Positions 36,601-47,825 of a stretch of 64,000 nucleotides of DNA are shown here, piece by piece (within the stretch, counting starts at the first letter, position 1; the number at the start of each line of letters is the position of its first letter). Below the pieces are notes generated by a model. That model was not told the origin of the DNA. It did not search any database and saw nothing but the letters and a program-made list of their open reading frames with translations. Made by a program: the position numbers and the translations under genes. The DNA comes from Astrocystis sublimbata (taxonomy: Eukaryota > Ascomycota > Sordariomycetes > Xylariales > Xylariaceae): positions 310,001 to 374,000 of the forward strand of contig JAJNNY010000028.1 of assembly GCA_022453515.1 (NCBI GenBank), read 5' to 3'.

Positions 36601-38716
36601 GCAGTTCACCACCATGGCTACTTTCCCTACAATCTACGGTACGGCATTTTATGCCCTCTACTACCGTGCGAAACTCAGAGCAGGCGAGTCCATCTTGATC
36701 CACGGCGGCGCAGGCGCTTTTGGCTTTGCTGCTATTACAGTAGCGAAAAATATCCTCGGTACGGCCACCAATATCTACACCACCGCCGGCTCGGAAGCGA
36801 AGAAGCAATTCATAGCAAAAGAGTTAGGAATTCCGGAGCCCAACATCCTGCACTCACGTGATGCCTCTTTTGCAATGGATATCAAGGCTACCACTCAAGG
36901 TCGCGGGGTAGATGTCGTTATTAACTTCCTGACAGGGGATCTTTTGCAGGCTAGTTGGGAGTGTGTTGGATCGTTTGGACGATTCGTAGAGATAGGTAAA
37001 CGGGATCTCTTGGATGGCGGTAGATTGGACATGCACGCTTTCCTTCGAAACACGACCTTCACCGCCTTTGACTTTAGTGACCTATACTATCAGCAGCTGC
37101 AGTACCAAGATGCGACCTTCTCCACGTAGGTGTCCGATACTTGAAACATACCCCAAATTTATCCTACTCCTCGAACAAACAAAAGGTGATAAATTGTGCT
37201 GACTGTGGATTTTATGTCCAACAATAGACTGCTTGCCGAGGTATTCAATCAATACCGACTTGGCCATATCAAGCCACCCCCTATTACGACGTTCCCTGCA
37301 GCTGATATTGCAACTGCCTATCGTTTCTTTTCTTCCGAGGATCGAAAGGGCAAGATCGTCATCTCTTTTGAAGACGACAACGGGCTCATCTCGGTACGTG
37401 ACTTATCCATACTCTCAACTTGGTAAATATTTTCACTATAGGCTACGTACTGATCGAGCTATGAGTAGCTTGCTCCTGCACGGTACTTGACGCTGTTTCA
37501 CCCCGATAAAGCCTACCTTCTTGTTGGTTGTCTCGGCGGCCTAGGCCGTAGCTTAGCTCGCTGGATGGCCGCCCAAGGAGCACGAAACTTTTGGTTTCTT
37601 GGAAGATCAGGATCGGAGAAGCAAAGTGCTCAAGACTTGATCTCTTGCCTCAGAGACATCGGGGCCAACGTACAAGTGATCAAAGGTGATGTGACTAATC
37701 GAAAGGACGTGGATTCAGCCGTCACCCAGTGCGTACGTGACGGTAGGGTGCTGGGTGGTGTAATCCAGGCCGCCATGGGACTTCAAGAATCGCTATTCGC
37801 TCAAATGTCTGAAGGGGGTTGGCAGGCTGCCATCCTACCTAAATGGAAAGGTACTTGGAACTTACACTATGCGATCGATGGTCATGATAAAGACCTAGAT
37901 TTCTTCCTGATGACCTCTTCCCTTTCCGGCAGCGTTGGGACTGCTACTGAAAGTAACTACTGTGCCGCAAATAGCTTCCTCGATACATTTTCCCACTGGC
38001 GAAGATGTAATGGAAAACCCGCTGTCTCGATCGGCCTTGGCATGATATCCGAAATAGGATATTTGCACGAAAACCCGGAAATTGAGGCCCTTCTACTTCG
38101 AAAGGGCATACACCCCCTCACCGAGGCCGAGTTCCTGCAAGTTATCGATTTAGCGCTCGCCAACTACGAGACACATCCAGGAAGTGCCAGGAACACGACA
38201 TATCCTACAGAAGCTCACGTCTTGACAGGACTGGAACCTCTTGGTTTCCGCCAGTTGCGGGAAAGGGGCTTCGATGTGGACTTTAGCTCGAGTCATGATC
38301 CCCGCATGGCTGTTTTGGCGGCGGCTCTAGAAGCCCAGCAAAACGCCGAAAAAGATGTTCCAGCATCAGAAATTGATGATAGAAGAGCGATGTCTGATGC
38401 TGCGGAATGGTTCAAGACCATCCCAGCCCACGCGGCAGCACACCTGGCTTCCGAGTCAGCGACCCAGACACTACATGCCGCGATGGTTCAGATTGTCCGC
38501 AGACGCTTCTCGAACTTGATATTGACGCCACCAGACCAAATAGACACAAACAAGCCTTTGTCCCAGTTCGGTGTGGACAGCATGATTGCGTCAGAATTTC
38601 GAGTTTGGTTTTGGACTGCGTTCAAAATAGATATTCCTTTTCTCGATATCTTGAGCGCTGACAAGAGCCTACGTACTTTGTCCGAACATGTGGCAAGTCA
38701 ATTGGCTGAGAGATGA
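30661..38716 (+). CDS. highly reducing iterative type I polyketide synthase (KS-AT-DH-decayed cMT-ER-KR-ACP)
   Basis: Eleven exons (30661-30733, 30790-31032, 31151-31388, 31492-31800, 31862-32075, 32163-32286, 32359-32469, 32529-35617, 35690-37125, 37228-37393, 37469-38716) give 2416 aa. The KS has Cys192 (DTACSSSL), His327 (ECHGTGT) and His366 (GLGHSEAASG) at normal spacing. The AT has FTGQGAQ near 553 and GHSSGE with Ser647. The DH has H978 in HKVESQVVFPAAGY, where the usual glycine of HxxxGxxxxP is serine. The methyltransferase region (about 1270-1500) keeps only LEVGSVCTC in place of the glycine-rich SAM loop, so it is probably dead. The ER has HGGAGAFGF near 1806, the KR has GCLGGLG near 2018 plus SNYCAAN, and the ACP serine is 2372 (GVDSM). 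There is no release domain. It is the core enzyme of the cluster. Confidence 0.95.
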
Positions 38717-39113
38717 CCGACCAAGAGTATGAACACGCAAGTTGGACGGAACTTTCATCAACGTGACACTTATGGAAGCGTCGATTATCTCGAATCCACA
38801 GCTCTTGTCCTTAACATGATATTTTCATGGTTAGGCGAGGTTGAAATTAGCTGAACAAAAATAAATCTTCTCCTCCAGGGAACTTTTCCCGGTTTTCTTT
38901 GCACGGTTTCAAGTTCTTGCCATTATGATAATTAGTAATAGTTAGTGATACATACGAGCGGCACGCAAGAGCATAACAACTAATTTATACTTGTAGACAA
39001 AGTAATTACCTAAATAGAGGTCTCAGGGGTAAACTTTTTTAATTATCAACAAGCTATGAACTATATGAAATACCCATTGCACAAAATTCGAAAATTTATC
39101 GTAATAAACACTA
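38717..39113. terminator. convergent 3' ends of the PKS and zinc-finger genes
   Basis: 397 bp of AT-rich DNA between two stop codons facing each other. No further gene. Transcription of both should end here, though no specific polyadenylation site can be assigned with confidence. Confidence 0.35.
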
Positions 39114-40577
39114 TTAATAATAAGGCTGGTGGCCGTAACCCTGACCCTCAACGTAATATACGTAATCCTGACCTTGGCCTTGACCTTGACCTTGACCTTG
39201 GTCTTGACCTTGGCCTTGATTCCCAGATTGCCAAGCCGCTTGAGCCGCTTGAGCCGCTTGGTCAGCTGCGTTGTCTGCGAAAAGTTTATTGTGCCTTTTG
39301 AGACATCGCATGGCGCCATGGGGCTTAGTAAATTGTGCGCCACACGTTGGCCAGGGGCAATGGCGAAGCGGTAGATCGAACTCGTACTGCGCATCACGTT
39401 TGTGCTCGAGGAAGTGCAAATGTAGCTCGTGGTCGGTTGCCGTGACGACGCCGCAGCCAGGGAAATAGCAAATAGTACCTATGTGGGTGTCGCGTACGTG
39501 CTGGCCCATTGCAGAGTTTCTGAGAAATTGCATGCCGCACTGAGCACACCTCCAAATACGAGGAGGGACTCGTTCAGCAGGAACTTGAAGCCCGGTTTGA
39601 GGGGTGGTCCAAACTAGAGGCTGAGGAACAGGAGCTTGAGCAGGAGCAGGAGCTTGAGCAGGAGCAGGATCTTGAGCCCCAGCTTGAGCCCGATTTTGAG
39701 CCCGATTTTGAGCCCGATATTGAGGCCTAGTTTGAGGCCTAGTTTGAGGCCTAGTTTGAGATGGAGGGACCTGATTTTGAATTAGAGGAGTTTGAGGTGG
39801 AGGAGCTGGGGTTTCAATTGGAGGAATTTGACGCAGAGGGAGCCGAGTTTGAACTGGCGGAAATTGAGGTTGAGGAGCTGGGGTTTGGATTGGAGGAGGT
39901 GGAGGTAGAGGAAGTTGAGTTGGATGGGCCGCTGGAGTGGGAATAGGTGTAGGCGTGGGTGACGCGGATGAACCTCTAGGCGAGAGCCGATATGGAAATG
40001 GACTTCCAGCCGGGAAAAGGTCTGGCCTTGGGGATTCTGGCATGTTGATAGCAGGAGTAAGTGAAGAGATTGGAGCAAAATTGCCCGCCAAATCAAGGGG
40101 CATATCGTTAGGGTCAATTGGGGGAAAGTTGCCCGCCATCTCAACATCTCCAGAGACTGCAGGGACGTTGCCCGCCATATCAAGGGACATATTGTTAGGG
40201 TCAATTGGGGGAAAGTTGCCCGCCATATCAATATCTCCAGACACTGCAGGAACGTTGCCAGCCGCAATATCAACTCTGACCTCTTCTAATTGAGGGTCGA
40301 TCGGCACAATCGTTGGGTCTTCAAACGGGTTATGAGGGTAGAGCATAGGTTGGTCGGAATGGACCATAAACTCCCTCCCGCACGGGCATTTCAGTGTTTC
40401 CACATATTCCACATCTTCTTTCAAGTAAACCTGAATTGGGCCGAGCATGGGGTCGAGAGCCTCGATGTATATGCGCGCCGTAGACTGGACTGTGGCTGTC
40501 CTGCCGCAAGTACATGAAAATGCTTCGTAATAAAGCTCCCCCTGTCGATCGGAGCCGCCCATCTGGTACGACGACAT
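39114..40577 (-). CDS. proline/glutamine-rich C2H2-type zinc-finger protein
   Basis: Intronless, 487 aa. The N-terminus has two CxC pairs (FSCTCGRT, LKCPCGRE) that may bind zinc. A low-complexity middle follows, with a duplicated segment (MAGNFPPIDPN and NVPAVSGD each occurring more than once), polyproline, and runs built on PQTR, QNRA and AQAP. The C-terminal part carries three finger-like units: WRCAQCGMQFLRNSAMGQH, HIGTICYFPGCGVVTATD and HCPWPTCGAQF. It ends in a glutamine/glycine tail (GQGQGQ). The fingers match the small protein at 9.5 kb. It is convergent with the PKS and is the nearest candidate for a cluster regulator, but nothing proves this. Intronless structure and repeat-rich sequence suggest a fast-evolving gene. 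Confidence 0.8.
   Translation of the reverse strand: MSSYQMGGSDRQGELYYEAFSCTCGRTATVQSTARIYIEALDPMLGPIQVYLKEDVEYVETLKCPCGREFMVHSDQPMLYPHNPFEDPTIVPIDPQLEEVRVDIAAGNVPAVSGDIDMAGNFPPIDPNNMSLDMAGNVPAVSGDVEMAGNFPPIDPNDMPLDLAGNFAPISSLTPAINMPESPRPDLFPAGSPFPYRLSPRGSSASPTPTPIPTPAAHPTQLPLPPPPPIQTPAPQPQFPPVQTRLPLRQIPPIETPAPPPQTPLIQNQVPPSQTRPQTRPQTRPQYRAQNRAQNRAQAGAQDPAPAQAPAPAQAPVPQPLVWTTPQTGLQVPAERVPPRIWRCAQCGMQFLRNSAMGQHVRDTHIGTICYFPGCGVVTATDHELHLHFLEHKRDAQYEFDLPLRHCPWPTCGAQFTKPHGAMRCLKRHNKLFADNAADQAAQAAQAAWQSGNQGQGQDQGQGQGQGQGQDYVYYVEGQGYGHQPYY
39172..39236. repeat. hexanucleotide-type repeat inside the zinc-finger coding sequence
   Basis: Tandem TTGACC/TTGGCC/TTGGTC units encode the glutamine/glycine run near the C-terminus. 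It is in frame, so length changes alter only the tail. Confidence 0.7.
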
Positions 40578-42094
40578 ATTGACTGAAATGACAGACTCAC
40601 TTGTAATATCCCGATACGTATTGGATGGGGGTGGTAAGTTGGAGAATTGTCGGATCCGAATTTGATGATGTTGAACACGTTAAGGCGAAAAGCTTCGTTA
40701 ACTAGGATCGTCGCCAGCAAGAATTCAGAGACTGAGTTGATGTACCTTTTAGATACGATCATGCCTTGCATTCGACTGCTGATCGGAGGAACAACTTTCC
40801 ATCATCTAGCCATAGACGGGAGTATATATAATGGCCTTCGGCACGGTGTTGTTCGGAGTGTTCACGAACAATGTGATTGTGAAAGGTGATTGTTCTCATG
40901 TTGAAAGACACGTGGGTCCACAACTAATATTCTGAACAGTTACACTCGAGTAAGTTCACGAACATGAGTAATCATCACGCTTAGCGAACAGACAAAGAGC
41001 TTGTCTTGGCCCCATAGTAGATGCGAACCGTCAAAAGGTAGCCTGATTATGCGACGACCCCCAATATTACACAGAGGTTTGTGTCTCCTTGGCCAAAGTT
41101 GCGTGATACGCGGCTGTCCACGCGGTAGTGATCGAGAGCACCTATCAACCAGATGACCATTATGGACAGATGATGAGGCCATCGTGATGTTTTCAACCGC
41201 CAACAACTATTGCAGCCTCTTTCCGCACCGTGAAGTTAGTCATTTCATCTGAGAATGAGTTAGCATGAGTCATGTTGAAGTGGTGTTAAGTCAAGGGGTC
41301 ACTACACTGTCACGGGCTCATCATGTACATAAGAAGGTCCTTCCCACCTCTCATCTTTCCATAGATTCTAGTCACTCAACTGAATAGCGCGCTCATATAC
41401 CTCATACTTCACTAAGTCAACTAATGATGTGACTGTGGGTTGCCACCAGCACCAGCACCAGCACCAGCAGTATTCTCCGATTCAACGCGTTCAAGATGTA
41501 GGAAGATGAGGTAAAAGGAGGCAGGCTTATGAAGCCGCCCCTCATGATATTGAGTGTCCTGGACATATAGAGGCTCTATCAACGAACCATGCCAAGTGCA
41601 ACTAAACTAACTCTGTGGCATCATCAAAGACTCCAACAGTCCAGTCCAGTCCAGTCCAGTCCAGTCGAGTTGCACCAACCAGCAGCAGAGAAGAAAAAGT
41701 GCAACAACACTAACCACAGAACTCCCAACAGGCCCTATCGCAACAGAAGAGGGATCTTGTAAATCTGTCCCTTGGGGAATACACTGACACCGCCGAAACA
41801 AAACATGACGCCTGGAGGATGAGAGCCAACCCGAAGCAGCCCGAAGGGGCTCAAGACTCAAGAGTGGGTACATGAAAAGTGAAAAAAAAAGACTAGTAGT
41901 GTACACAAGAGTTGCTCGTTTCGTGAATGCATGCATGTATGTCGTCGTAAACAGCCACCAACATCATTACCTCTTCCTCATCCACATCACGAGGCAGAAG
42001 CCGTGGTGTGGGATCTGAAGACGAAGAAGCAGACGAGTTGGTGACATGATCGAGAATGATATGGTTTGTTGTACAGATGATCCGAGGACTAGGC
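40578..42094. other. intergenic region with microsatellites
   Basis: No gene supported. It carries a CACCAG repeat (41445-41470) and a CCAGT repeat (41637-41666), which is about six units. Confidence 0.45.
41637..41666. repeat. (CCAGT)n microsatellite
   Basis: About six perfect tandem CCAGT units, ending with one variant (CGAGT). It lies 3' of the CRIB-like gene. Confidence 0.85.
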
Positions 42095-43008
42095 TCAGAT
42101 GACGTTGTCCTCTGGGGACAGCGCTGTGACGGGAGTGACCTGTGCAGCAACAAGTTAGAACCAACGAATATCTCTCAATGGGGAAAAAAAGAAAAGATCC
42201 TATCGGGTGATAGGACAGGACAGGTCGAAGACTTACACGAACGGGTCGCGCAGGCGCGTGTGGGGCCCGGGGTGCCTTTCGGGGGCTGCCAAAAGGGGAA
42301 GGAATGTCATCAGCGTCGCCCTCGTCGTAGCTCACGCCGAGACGGGCAGCGGCCGCCTTCTTCTTCATTGTGGCAATGCTAAGCAAAGGGGTCAATGATG
42401 TTAGTTTCATTACAGCATGCAATAGGCCATTGTTCTTGTCTTGATAGAAAGAAAATAATGCTCGTCATCGGAACCGACGCGTACTTTGTACGAGGAACAA
42501 AGACGGACTGGAGATGAGCTGGGGAAGAGAGGCGCTAAAGTGGCGCGACCTGACACCCTGCTGGGTAGGGGTCCAGATCGTAACACAATGAATTCTGCGG
42601 GGGAGACAAGCGAGGTGGAATGGTAATGTTGATAGAGAGGGTAGAGAGGGACAATGAGGGAGGGGTGACTTACTCGTCCTCGGACAGGCCGGGGAGACTG
42701 ATGGTCTCGTGCTTGAAGTCGAAAGGCGCAGACTGTAAATTGAAGAGAGAGGATTGTCAGTGGGTATCACGATATATCTTCAGTCTTCAGCTGGCGTGGG
42801 TCACGGGCAGACAGGCGGGCTAGCTAGCGGGTGGGTAAGGGCAACAAACAATTGAGGCCAACGGCTGACGAAGAAGACTGTAGATGGATAAACTTACAAT
42901 TTGCAGAGTGTGCGAGTAGCGCTTCTCGTTCGCAGCGGCACCTTTGGATCGCGAACCCACGAGACGGTGCAGTCTCGCGGTGAAGGTGTTGAGGACCATG
43001 CAAGTCAT
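42095..43008 (-). CDS. small CRIB-motif-like protein, 118 aa
   Basis: Four exons (42898-43008, 42674-42732, 42237-42378, 42095-42139) join in frame and end at a TGA at 42095. The junction of exons 1 and 2 creates QISAPFDFKHETISLPGL. This fits the first half of the CRIB (Cdc42/Rac-interactive binding) consensus, I-S-x-P-x2-F-x-H, but the final H-x-G is missing. Before it is a basic stretch (RLHRLVGSRSKGAAANEKR); after it come KKKAAAARLGVSYDEGDADD and a proline/arginine-rich tail (PRKAPRAPHAPARPVR). It may bind a small GTPase or act as an adaptor. That is inference from a partial motif. The consistent intron phases support a real conserved gene. The intron between exons 2 and 3 (295 nt) could hide an alternative exon. 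Confidence 0.6.
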
Positions 43009-44703
43009 TGTTGTTGTTGTGGTGGAATTGAGTTTGCCGGCCGCTGGACTCGGCGAGTGATTAGTAGTAGCTAGGCCGCAGAGTGCGAATTAATGGGTGC
43101 ACTGAAAGGCGATTCGTTGTCCACGTGTCGCTAAAAGCCGCAGAACAGAACGTGATCTCGTTGGCGACAAAAAAGATGAAAAAGAGGTTGGTTGGTTGGT
43201 TGCCCGCTTGATCGGCGAGGTCAGAGGGAGGGAGGGAGGTGCGGTACGGGACGGTACGGTGCTAACAAAGGTGCCAGGTGGAGGTTGAAACTCTGTAACA
43301 CTGATGGATTGTCCACGGGTGCGGGTGCAGACGGAGGTGCAGCTGGGTGGATAGGCGACTAAATAAGCAGCTGAATGTAGTAATGGAGAACACCTGCGCA
43401 GTGGCAGTGGCAATTGCTGCTAATCTTGTGTGTGCAGTTTGCTACAAGCAAGCAAGCAAGCAAATAGATGCACATTCAATTTCAGCTCAACAATAAGCTA
43501 AGGCGAAGAGTCAAGCCCTGAGTTGGCGGCAAGCTGCTCAGGTCAAGGTTGTGTTATTGTGTTTGGGTCTCTTAGCTGCTGGTGCCGTGCCTTTGTGAAT
43601 GCCGATCGCGTCTCGAGCAATCTCCAGTCTGCTTGTTCGGTGCGTACAATTGTACTACTGCAATATTACTAATTCCACTAATTCCCCAGAGAGACAAGCA
43701 ATGGAAGAAAAAGTTGCAAACTAATAACAAAATGTTTTATCCGTGGAGCGCAAGAACTTGTATGGAGTATATAGGGTGCACTGCACGCACGCACAGTGGT
43801 GTAATACGCAAATAGGTAATACAAGCTTACACGCTTATCATTGGAAGAAGGAATGTGTTTCGCATCGGGGAGATTTCAGAAGCGAAATGATAGTGGCCGC
43901 CTGATATTTGAGCATCAGTCCACGTCTGCAAGCTATTGGATATAGAATATTTATGATGCACAGTCAGATGCGACTTGCGCTTTCGATAAGTCGATCTGGC
44001 GTTCCATGGTCCATGGAGCTGCAAGAACGGCTAAAAGCCAAGACCTCCATAGCCTCCCGAGTGCGCCCCGCGGGCCGTACAGTCGCCCACAACGAAACCA
44101 AGAATACACAAAGGAATGACGGTCCGGGTCATGTTGGCGACGCGCGGGGTCGTGCTATCCCGCCAAGTAAAAAAAAAGGAAAGAAGCAAATCAAGCAAAT
44201 TCTTGGTCCAATACGGGTCTGGCATAAAGGCTACCTACCTGGATTGAAGTGGGTGGTAGGTAGCATTACAAAGGGGCCAGAACAATGTGGCTGCAGCTTG
44301 CAGCGAGGCTTGCAAAGTCAATACATCTTTTGAAAGCGACAGGTCAGCATACAGCAACCAAGCAACCAAGATCGCGTTATCGAGGTGCCGCGATTAAGTA
44401 ATGATCTCATACCAATTTGTATTGGCAGGCCTCAGCTTGTTGCCAGGAGCTAGAGCGCTCCAACGCCATGGCACTACCCCTGCCGCTGCTTACGCTAATA
44501 TTAGAATACACTGGGGCGGATGAGACATCACGCATCTGCCGATTGGCCGGCACTATTCACATTTCCCATTCCCTCGGGATACCTTGACAAAGCGAACAGG
44601 GGGTGAGGGGGTCCCGTATCTCACATGTGAGCTCAGACCCCTGCATGCCCTGTATCAGCTGCGTAGGAGCTGGCACGCTGGAGCTGACGTCTCCGTTATT
44701 CAG
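43009..44703. other. intergenic region
   Basis: No gene supported. It has an (AAGC)n run at 43445-43463 and C/T-rich stretches just upstream of the CRIB-like gene. Downstream of the aldehyde dehydrogenase nothing is recognisable. Confidence 0.4.
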
Positions 44704-46223
44704 CTATTTGGGGTAGTCCTTGAGATGGAAACTCTTGAGCTTCACGAATTGGTCGAATCCAAACTTGCTCAGCGTCACACCCTTGCCCGAGGTCTTCCAG
44801 CCTGTCCACGCCAGATCCGGGCTCGGGAAGTCCGACCGGTTGACAAACACGGTGCCCGCTTCCACTCGCTGCGCTAGCTCGTAGCCCTTATCTGTGTCCT
44901 TGGTCCAGATGCTGGCCGTCAGTCCGAACTCGCTGTCGTTCATCAACTGAACCGCTTCTTCATCGTCCTTGACCATTGTGACGCACATGACGGGTCCGAA
45001 TGTCTCTTCCGTCATGACCCTCATGCTATGGTTGCAGTCTACCAAAAGGGTGGGGATGACAAAGTTGCCTTTGGAGGGCAGAGCGGTATTCGCTAGGGTT
45101 TCAGGCGTGCAGTCCTTGGCGCCCTTCTCTACGGCATCCTTAATGTGAGATTCAATAGTCTCTTTAGATCGTTTCGAGATGACAGGCCCGATTTGGGTGG
45201 CCTTGTCGAGAGGATCTCCGACCTTATAGCCGTCCAGCACCTTTTGGGCGGCTTTGATGAACTCCGAGTACACCTTCTCATGGACGTATACCCTCTCGAT
45301 GGCGCAGCAACTCTGTCCAGAATTGAAGATAGACCCATCGACAATCTCAGCCGCAGCCCAATCGAGGTCGACATCTTCTCTAACGTACGCCGGGTCTTTC
45401 CCACCGAGTTCTAGACCCACGTTGACTATTCTGTCTGAGGCGGCTTTCTGGACCGCCAAGCCGCCGGCAACAGAGCCCGTGAAGCAGATCAGCTCGATCT
45501 TGGGGTCTCGTACCATGGTCTCCATGACTGTTGGGGCGCCACAGTGGAAGTACTGAAGGACGCCAGTCGGCAGGCCAGCCTCGGCAAATATCTTGGTGAA
45601 GTGCTCGGCAATAGTGGGCGTTTGTGGCGATGGCTTCAGGATGACTGTGTTGCCAGCAAGAAGAGCTGGAATGAGCGAGTTCACAAGGATCAAATAAGGG
45701 TACTAGATGGTCCGGTCAGGGGTCACTACAGATAAGCATTTGGATGAGAACCGGCTCACATTCCATGCGAAGATGACCAAAACTGGACCGACGGGAACTT
45801 TGCGGATGAAGCGCTTGAACCCCTTCTCAGCCTCGCCGTCGGTGTCTTTGAGAGCCTCCTCGCTGATCTTGACCAGGTATTTCACTCGCTTGATGGCGGT
45901 TGTAACTAGTTTTTTTCTGTGAGCCAAACTGTTATCGCAGTTGGTGCTGAGGTGTGTTTCTCACTTTCAACTCCAGTGTAAGCGATGGGCCGTCCCATCT
46001 GCACTGTGAGCTCCTCTGACAGCTGATCCTTTTGCTTTTCCAAAAGATCCATTGCTTTCTTGACGATGATCGCACGATCCGTCAGCGACGTTTCGCGCCA
46101 TGTCTTGAAAGCCTCTGTGGCGGCCCTGGGGATCTCCTCTAGCTCAGATGCGCTAACTCCATTGCGTGTGAGGATAGGCTCGTTGGTAGTCGGCGAGATG
46201 GTGGTGATTGTTTCCACGGACAT
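44704..46223 (-). CDS. NAD(P)-dependent aldehyde dehydrogenase
   Basis: Three exons (45965-46223, 45760-45905, 44704-45702) give 467 aa, normal for the family. It oxidises an aldehyde to the acid. The fold is complete: FAWNYPYLILVNSLIPALLAGN, the cofactor-binding segment FTGSVAGGLAVQ, the catalytic glutamate in LELGGKDP, the nucleophilic cysteine in NSGQSCCAIERV and the C-terminal TEETFGPVMCV. It resembles the succinate-semialdehyde/lactaldehyde dehydrogenase branch, but substrate is uncertain. The second junction makes GVEITTAIKRVKYL using a TAG acceptor after a run of seven A; other acceptors meet a stop. It is divergent from ESF2 over 427 bp. It stands outside the polyketide cluster, though a role on aldehyde products cannot be excluded. 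Confidence 0.92.
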
Positions 46224-46650
46224 TTTGACTTCAGCCACAAATGAGATCTGCACAGTAATTCGGGTTTAAAATGAGAGTATATCGGCTGCTCTAAGTTTTC
46301 AGCAGCTTTTGTGAGTCAATGTCGGTTGTTTGTAATAAAAAGATGGTCGGTTGATAAGACGGGACGGACGTCACCGATCATCGGGATAGAGGGGCAACAA
46401 GACCCAACAAGAGATAAGTTACCATACAGTATGAGGTCAGGTTGCAGACTGGGGTCGGGTACCCCGCCAAAGACTCGATAAGTCAATATACTGTCCCAAG
46501 CCTATCGCCTCTTATCAATGGAAGGTCCCTGTTGGTTCCCCACTTTAATGTTCGGCGTCCCTGCAATTGTCCGGGCGACAAGATCTCGAGATTCCTTGTA
46601 GAACGGCGTTAACTACGAACACACAAATTACTTGATATCAAAGCTTCACA
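46224..46650. promoter_or_regulatory. divergent promoter region of aldehyde dehydrogenase and ESF2
   Basis: 427 bp between two start codons on opposite strands, no coding signal. Both promoters must lie here. Confidence 0.45.
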
Positions 46651-47825
46651 ATGCCAGCAGAGAAACGGAACCATTTCCTCGACATCGAGGAGAGCGACGA
46701 CGATGACGCCAACCAGGGCTACGATTCCGATAATGAAAACCTACGCAAAGGCACATCCAAGCGACGCAAACTTGACTCAGACGATGGCAGCGAAGATGAC
46801 GAGGAGCATTTGAGCGCCGACGACGGCTCGGACGACGGCGCATTTGAGGAAGAAGACGGAGAAGGTGCCGAAGATGAAGAAGAGATATCAAGCACGCAGA
46901 AGAAAGAGAAAGCGAAAGATTCCGTAAAGCTACAATCGGACTCGTCGCGACCGCTGTCGAAGAAGAACCTCGTCGCGACGGAGAAGGCGATAAAACGGAG
47001 CGGCATAGTCTACATATCGCGCATACCACCTTTCAGTAAGGGAGCCCCTCAGCAATTCGACCTCCGAGCATGCACATACTAATCGCGCCTCGCGCAGTGA
47101 AACCCGGCGCCGTGCGGACCATCTTCGAGCGCTTCGGCAAGATCAACAGAGTCTACCTCGCCCCCGAGGACGCGCAAGTGCGCGCGCGCCGACTGCAGCA
47201 AGGCCAGAACCGGAAAAAGAACTTCAACGAGGGCTGGCTGGAATACATACTCAAAGCCGACGCGAAGGCGGCCGTGCACGTGCTAAATGGCACCACGTTG
47301 GCCGAGGTGGGCATGGCGAAGAAAGGAAGCTATTACCGTGATGATATCTGGAGGTAAGATTCTTCCGACTCATCTACTCTCTCGGAAACTAACGATCCTG
47401 GCAGTTTACGGTATCTGAAAGGATTCAAATGGCGTAAGTGACTCAGGCGCTTTTATCGATGACATTCGCAAAGCATCCGACGCTAACAATTTCCCTCTCC
47501 AGACAACCTCACCGAGCAAATAGCCACCGAGACAGCCGAGCGAGCATCCCGCATGCGTGCCGAGATCAGCAAAGCAGCCAAGGAGAACAAGGAATTCGTG
47601 CGCAACATACAGAAGTCGAAGGAGCTGGACGGCATACAGACCAAAGCCGCAGCAAAGAAGACCAGAGATGCGGAAACTACACCTACGACGAATACGGTCC
47701 CCGCAACCGCCGCTCCAGATGCCGAGTCGAAGAGCCTGCGCAAGTTCAAGCAGTCTACGGCGGGCAGGAAAGGACCCGAGAAGACTTCAGAGGCGGCCCA
47801 GAGGGTGCTCAGCAAACTCTTTTAA
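46651..47825 (+). CDS. ESF2: pre-rRNA processing factor ESF2 (ABT1 homologue)
   Basis: Four exons (46651-47035, 47098-47353, 47405-47433, 47503-47825) give 330 aa. It is a nucleolar RNA-binding protein of the small-subunit processome, needed for 18S rRNA maturation. The N-terminal 100 residues are very acidic (DDDDANQGYDSDNE and DGSDDGAFEEEDGEG). They are followed by the RRM-like core: GIVYISRIPPFMKPGAV, RTIFERFGKINRVYL, NFNEGWLEYILK and the family signature GSYYRDDIWSLRYLKGFKW. The C-terminal helix region begins HNLTEQIATETAERASRMR. All splices fall inside the conserved core and restore it. The third exon is 29 nt. It is convergent with NMD3, 342 bp apart. Confidence 0.94.

Noticed and set aside
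37126..37227. Non-canonical PKS intron ending just before GTGGATTTTATG
   Set aside because: A normal AG acceptor 32 nt further on (aacaatag) gives FSTLLAEVFNQY in frame, so no unusual splice is needed.
30661..38716. PKS split into several genes because of internal stops
   Set aside because: All interruptions are removed by canonical introns and the domains follow the usual HR-PKS order in one 2416-residue frame.
39129..40293. Plus-strand frames opposite the large zinc-finger gene
   Set aside because: They are acidic low-complexity mirror translations of the repeat-rich coding strand.
40940..41206. 88-codon minus-strand frame
   Set aside because: No motif, no neighbouring exon and no coding-like composition.
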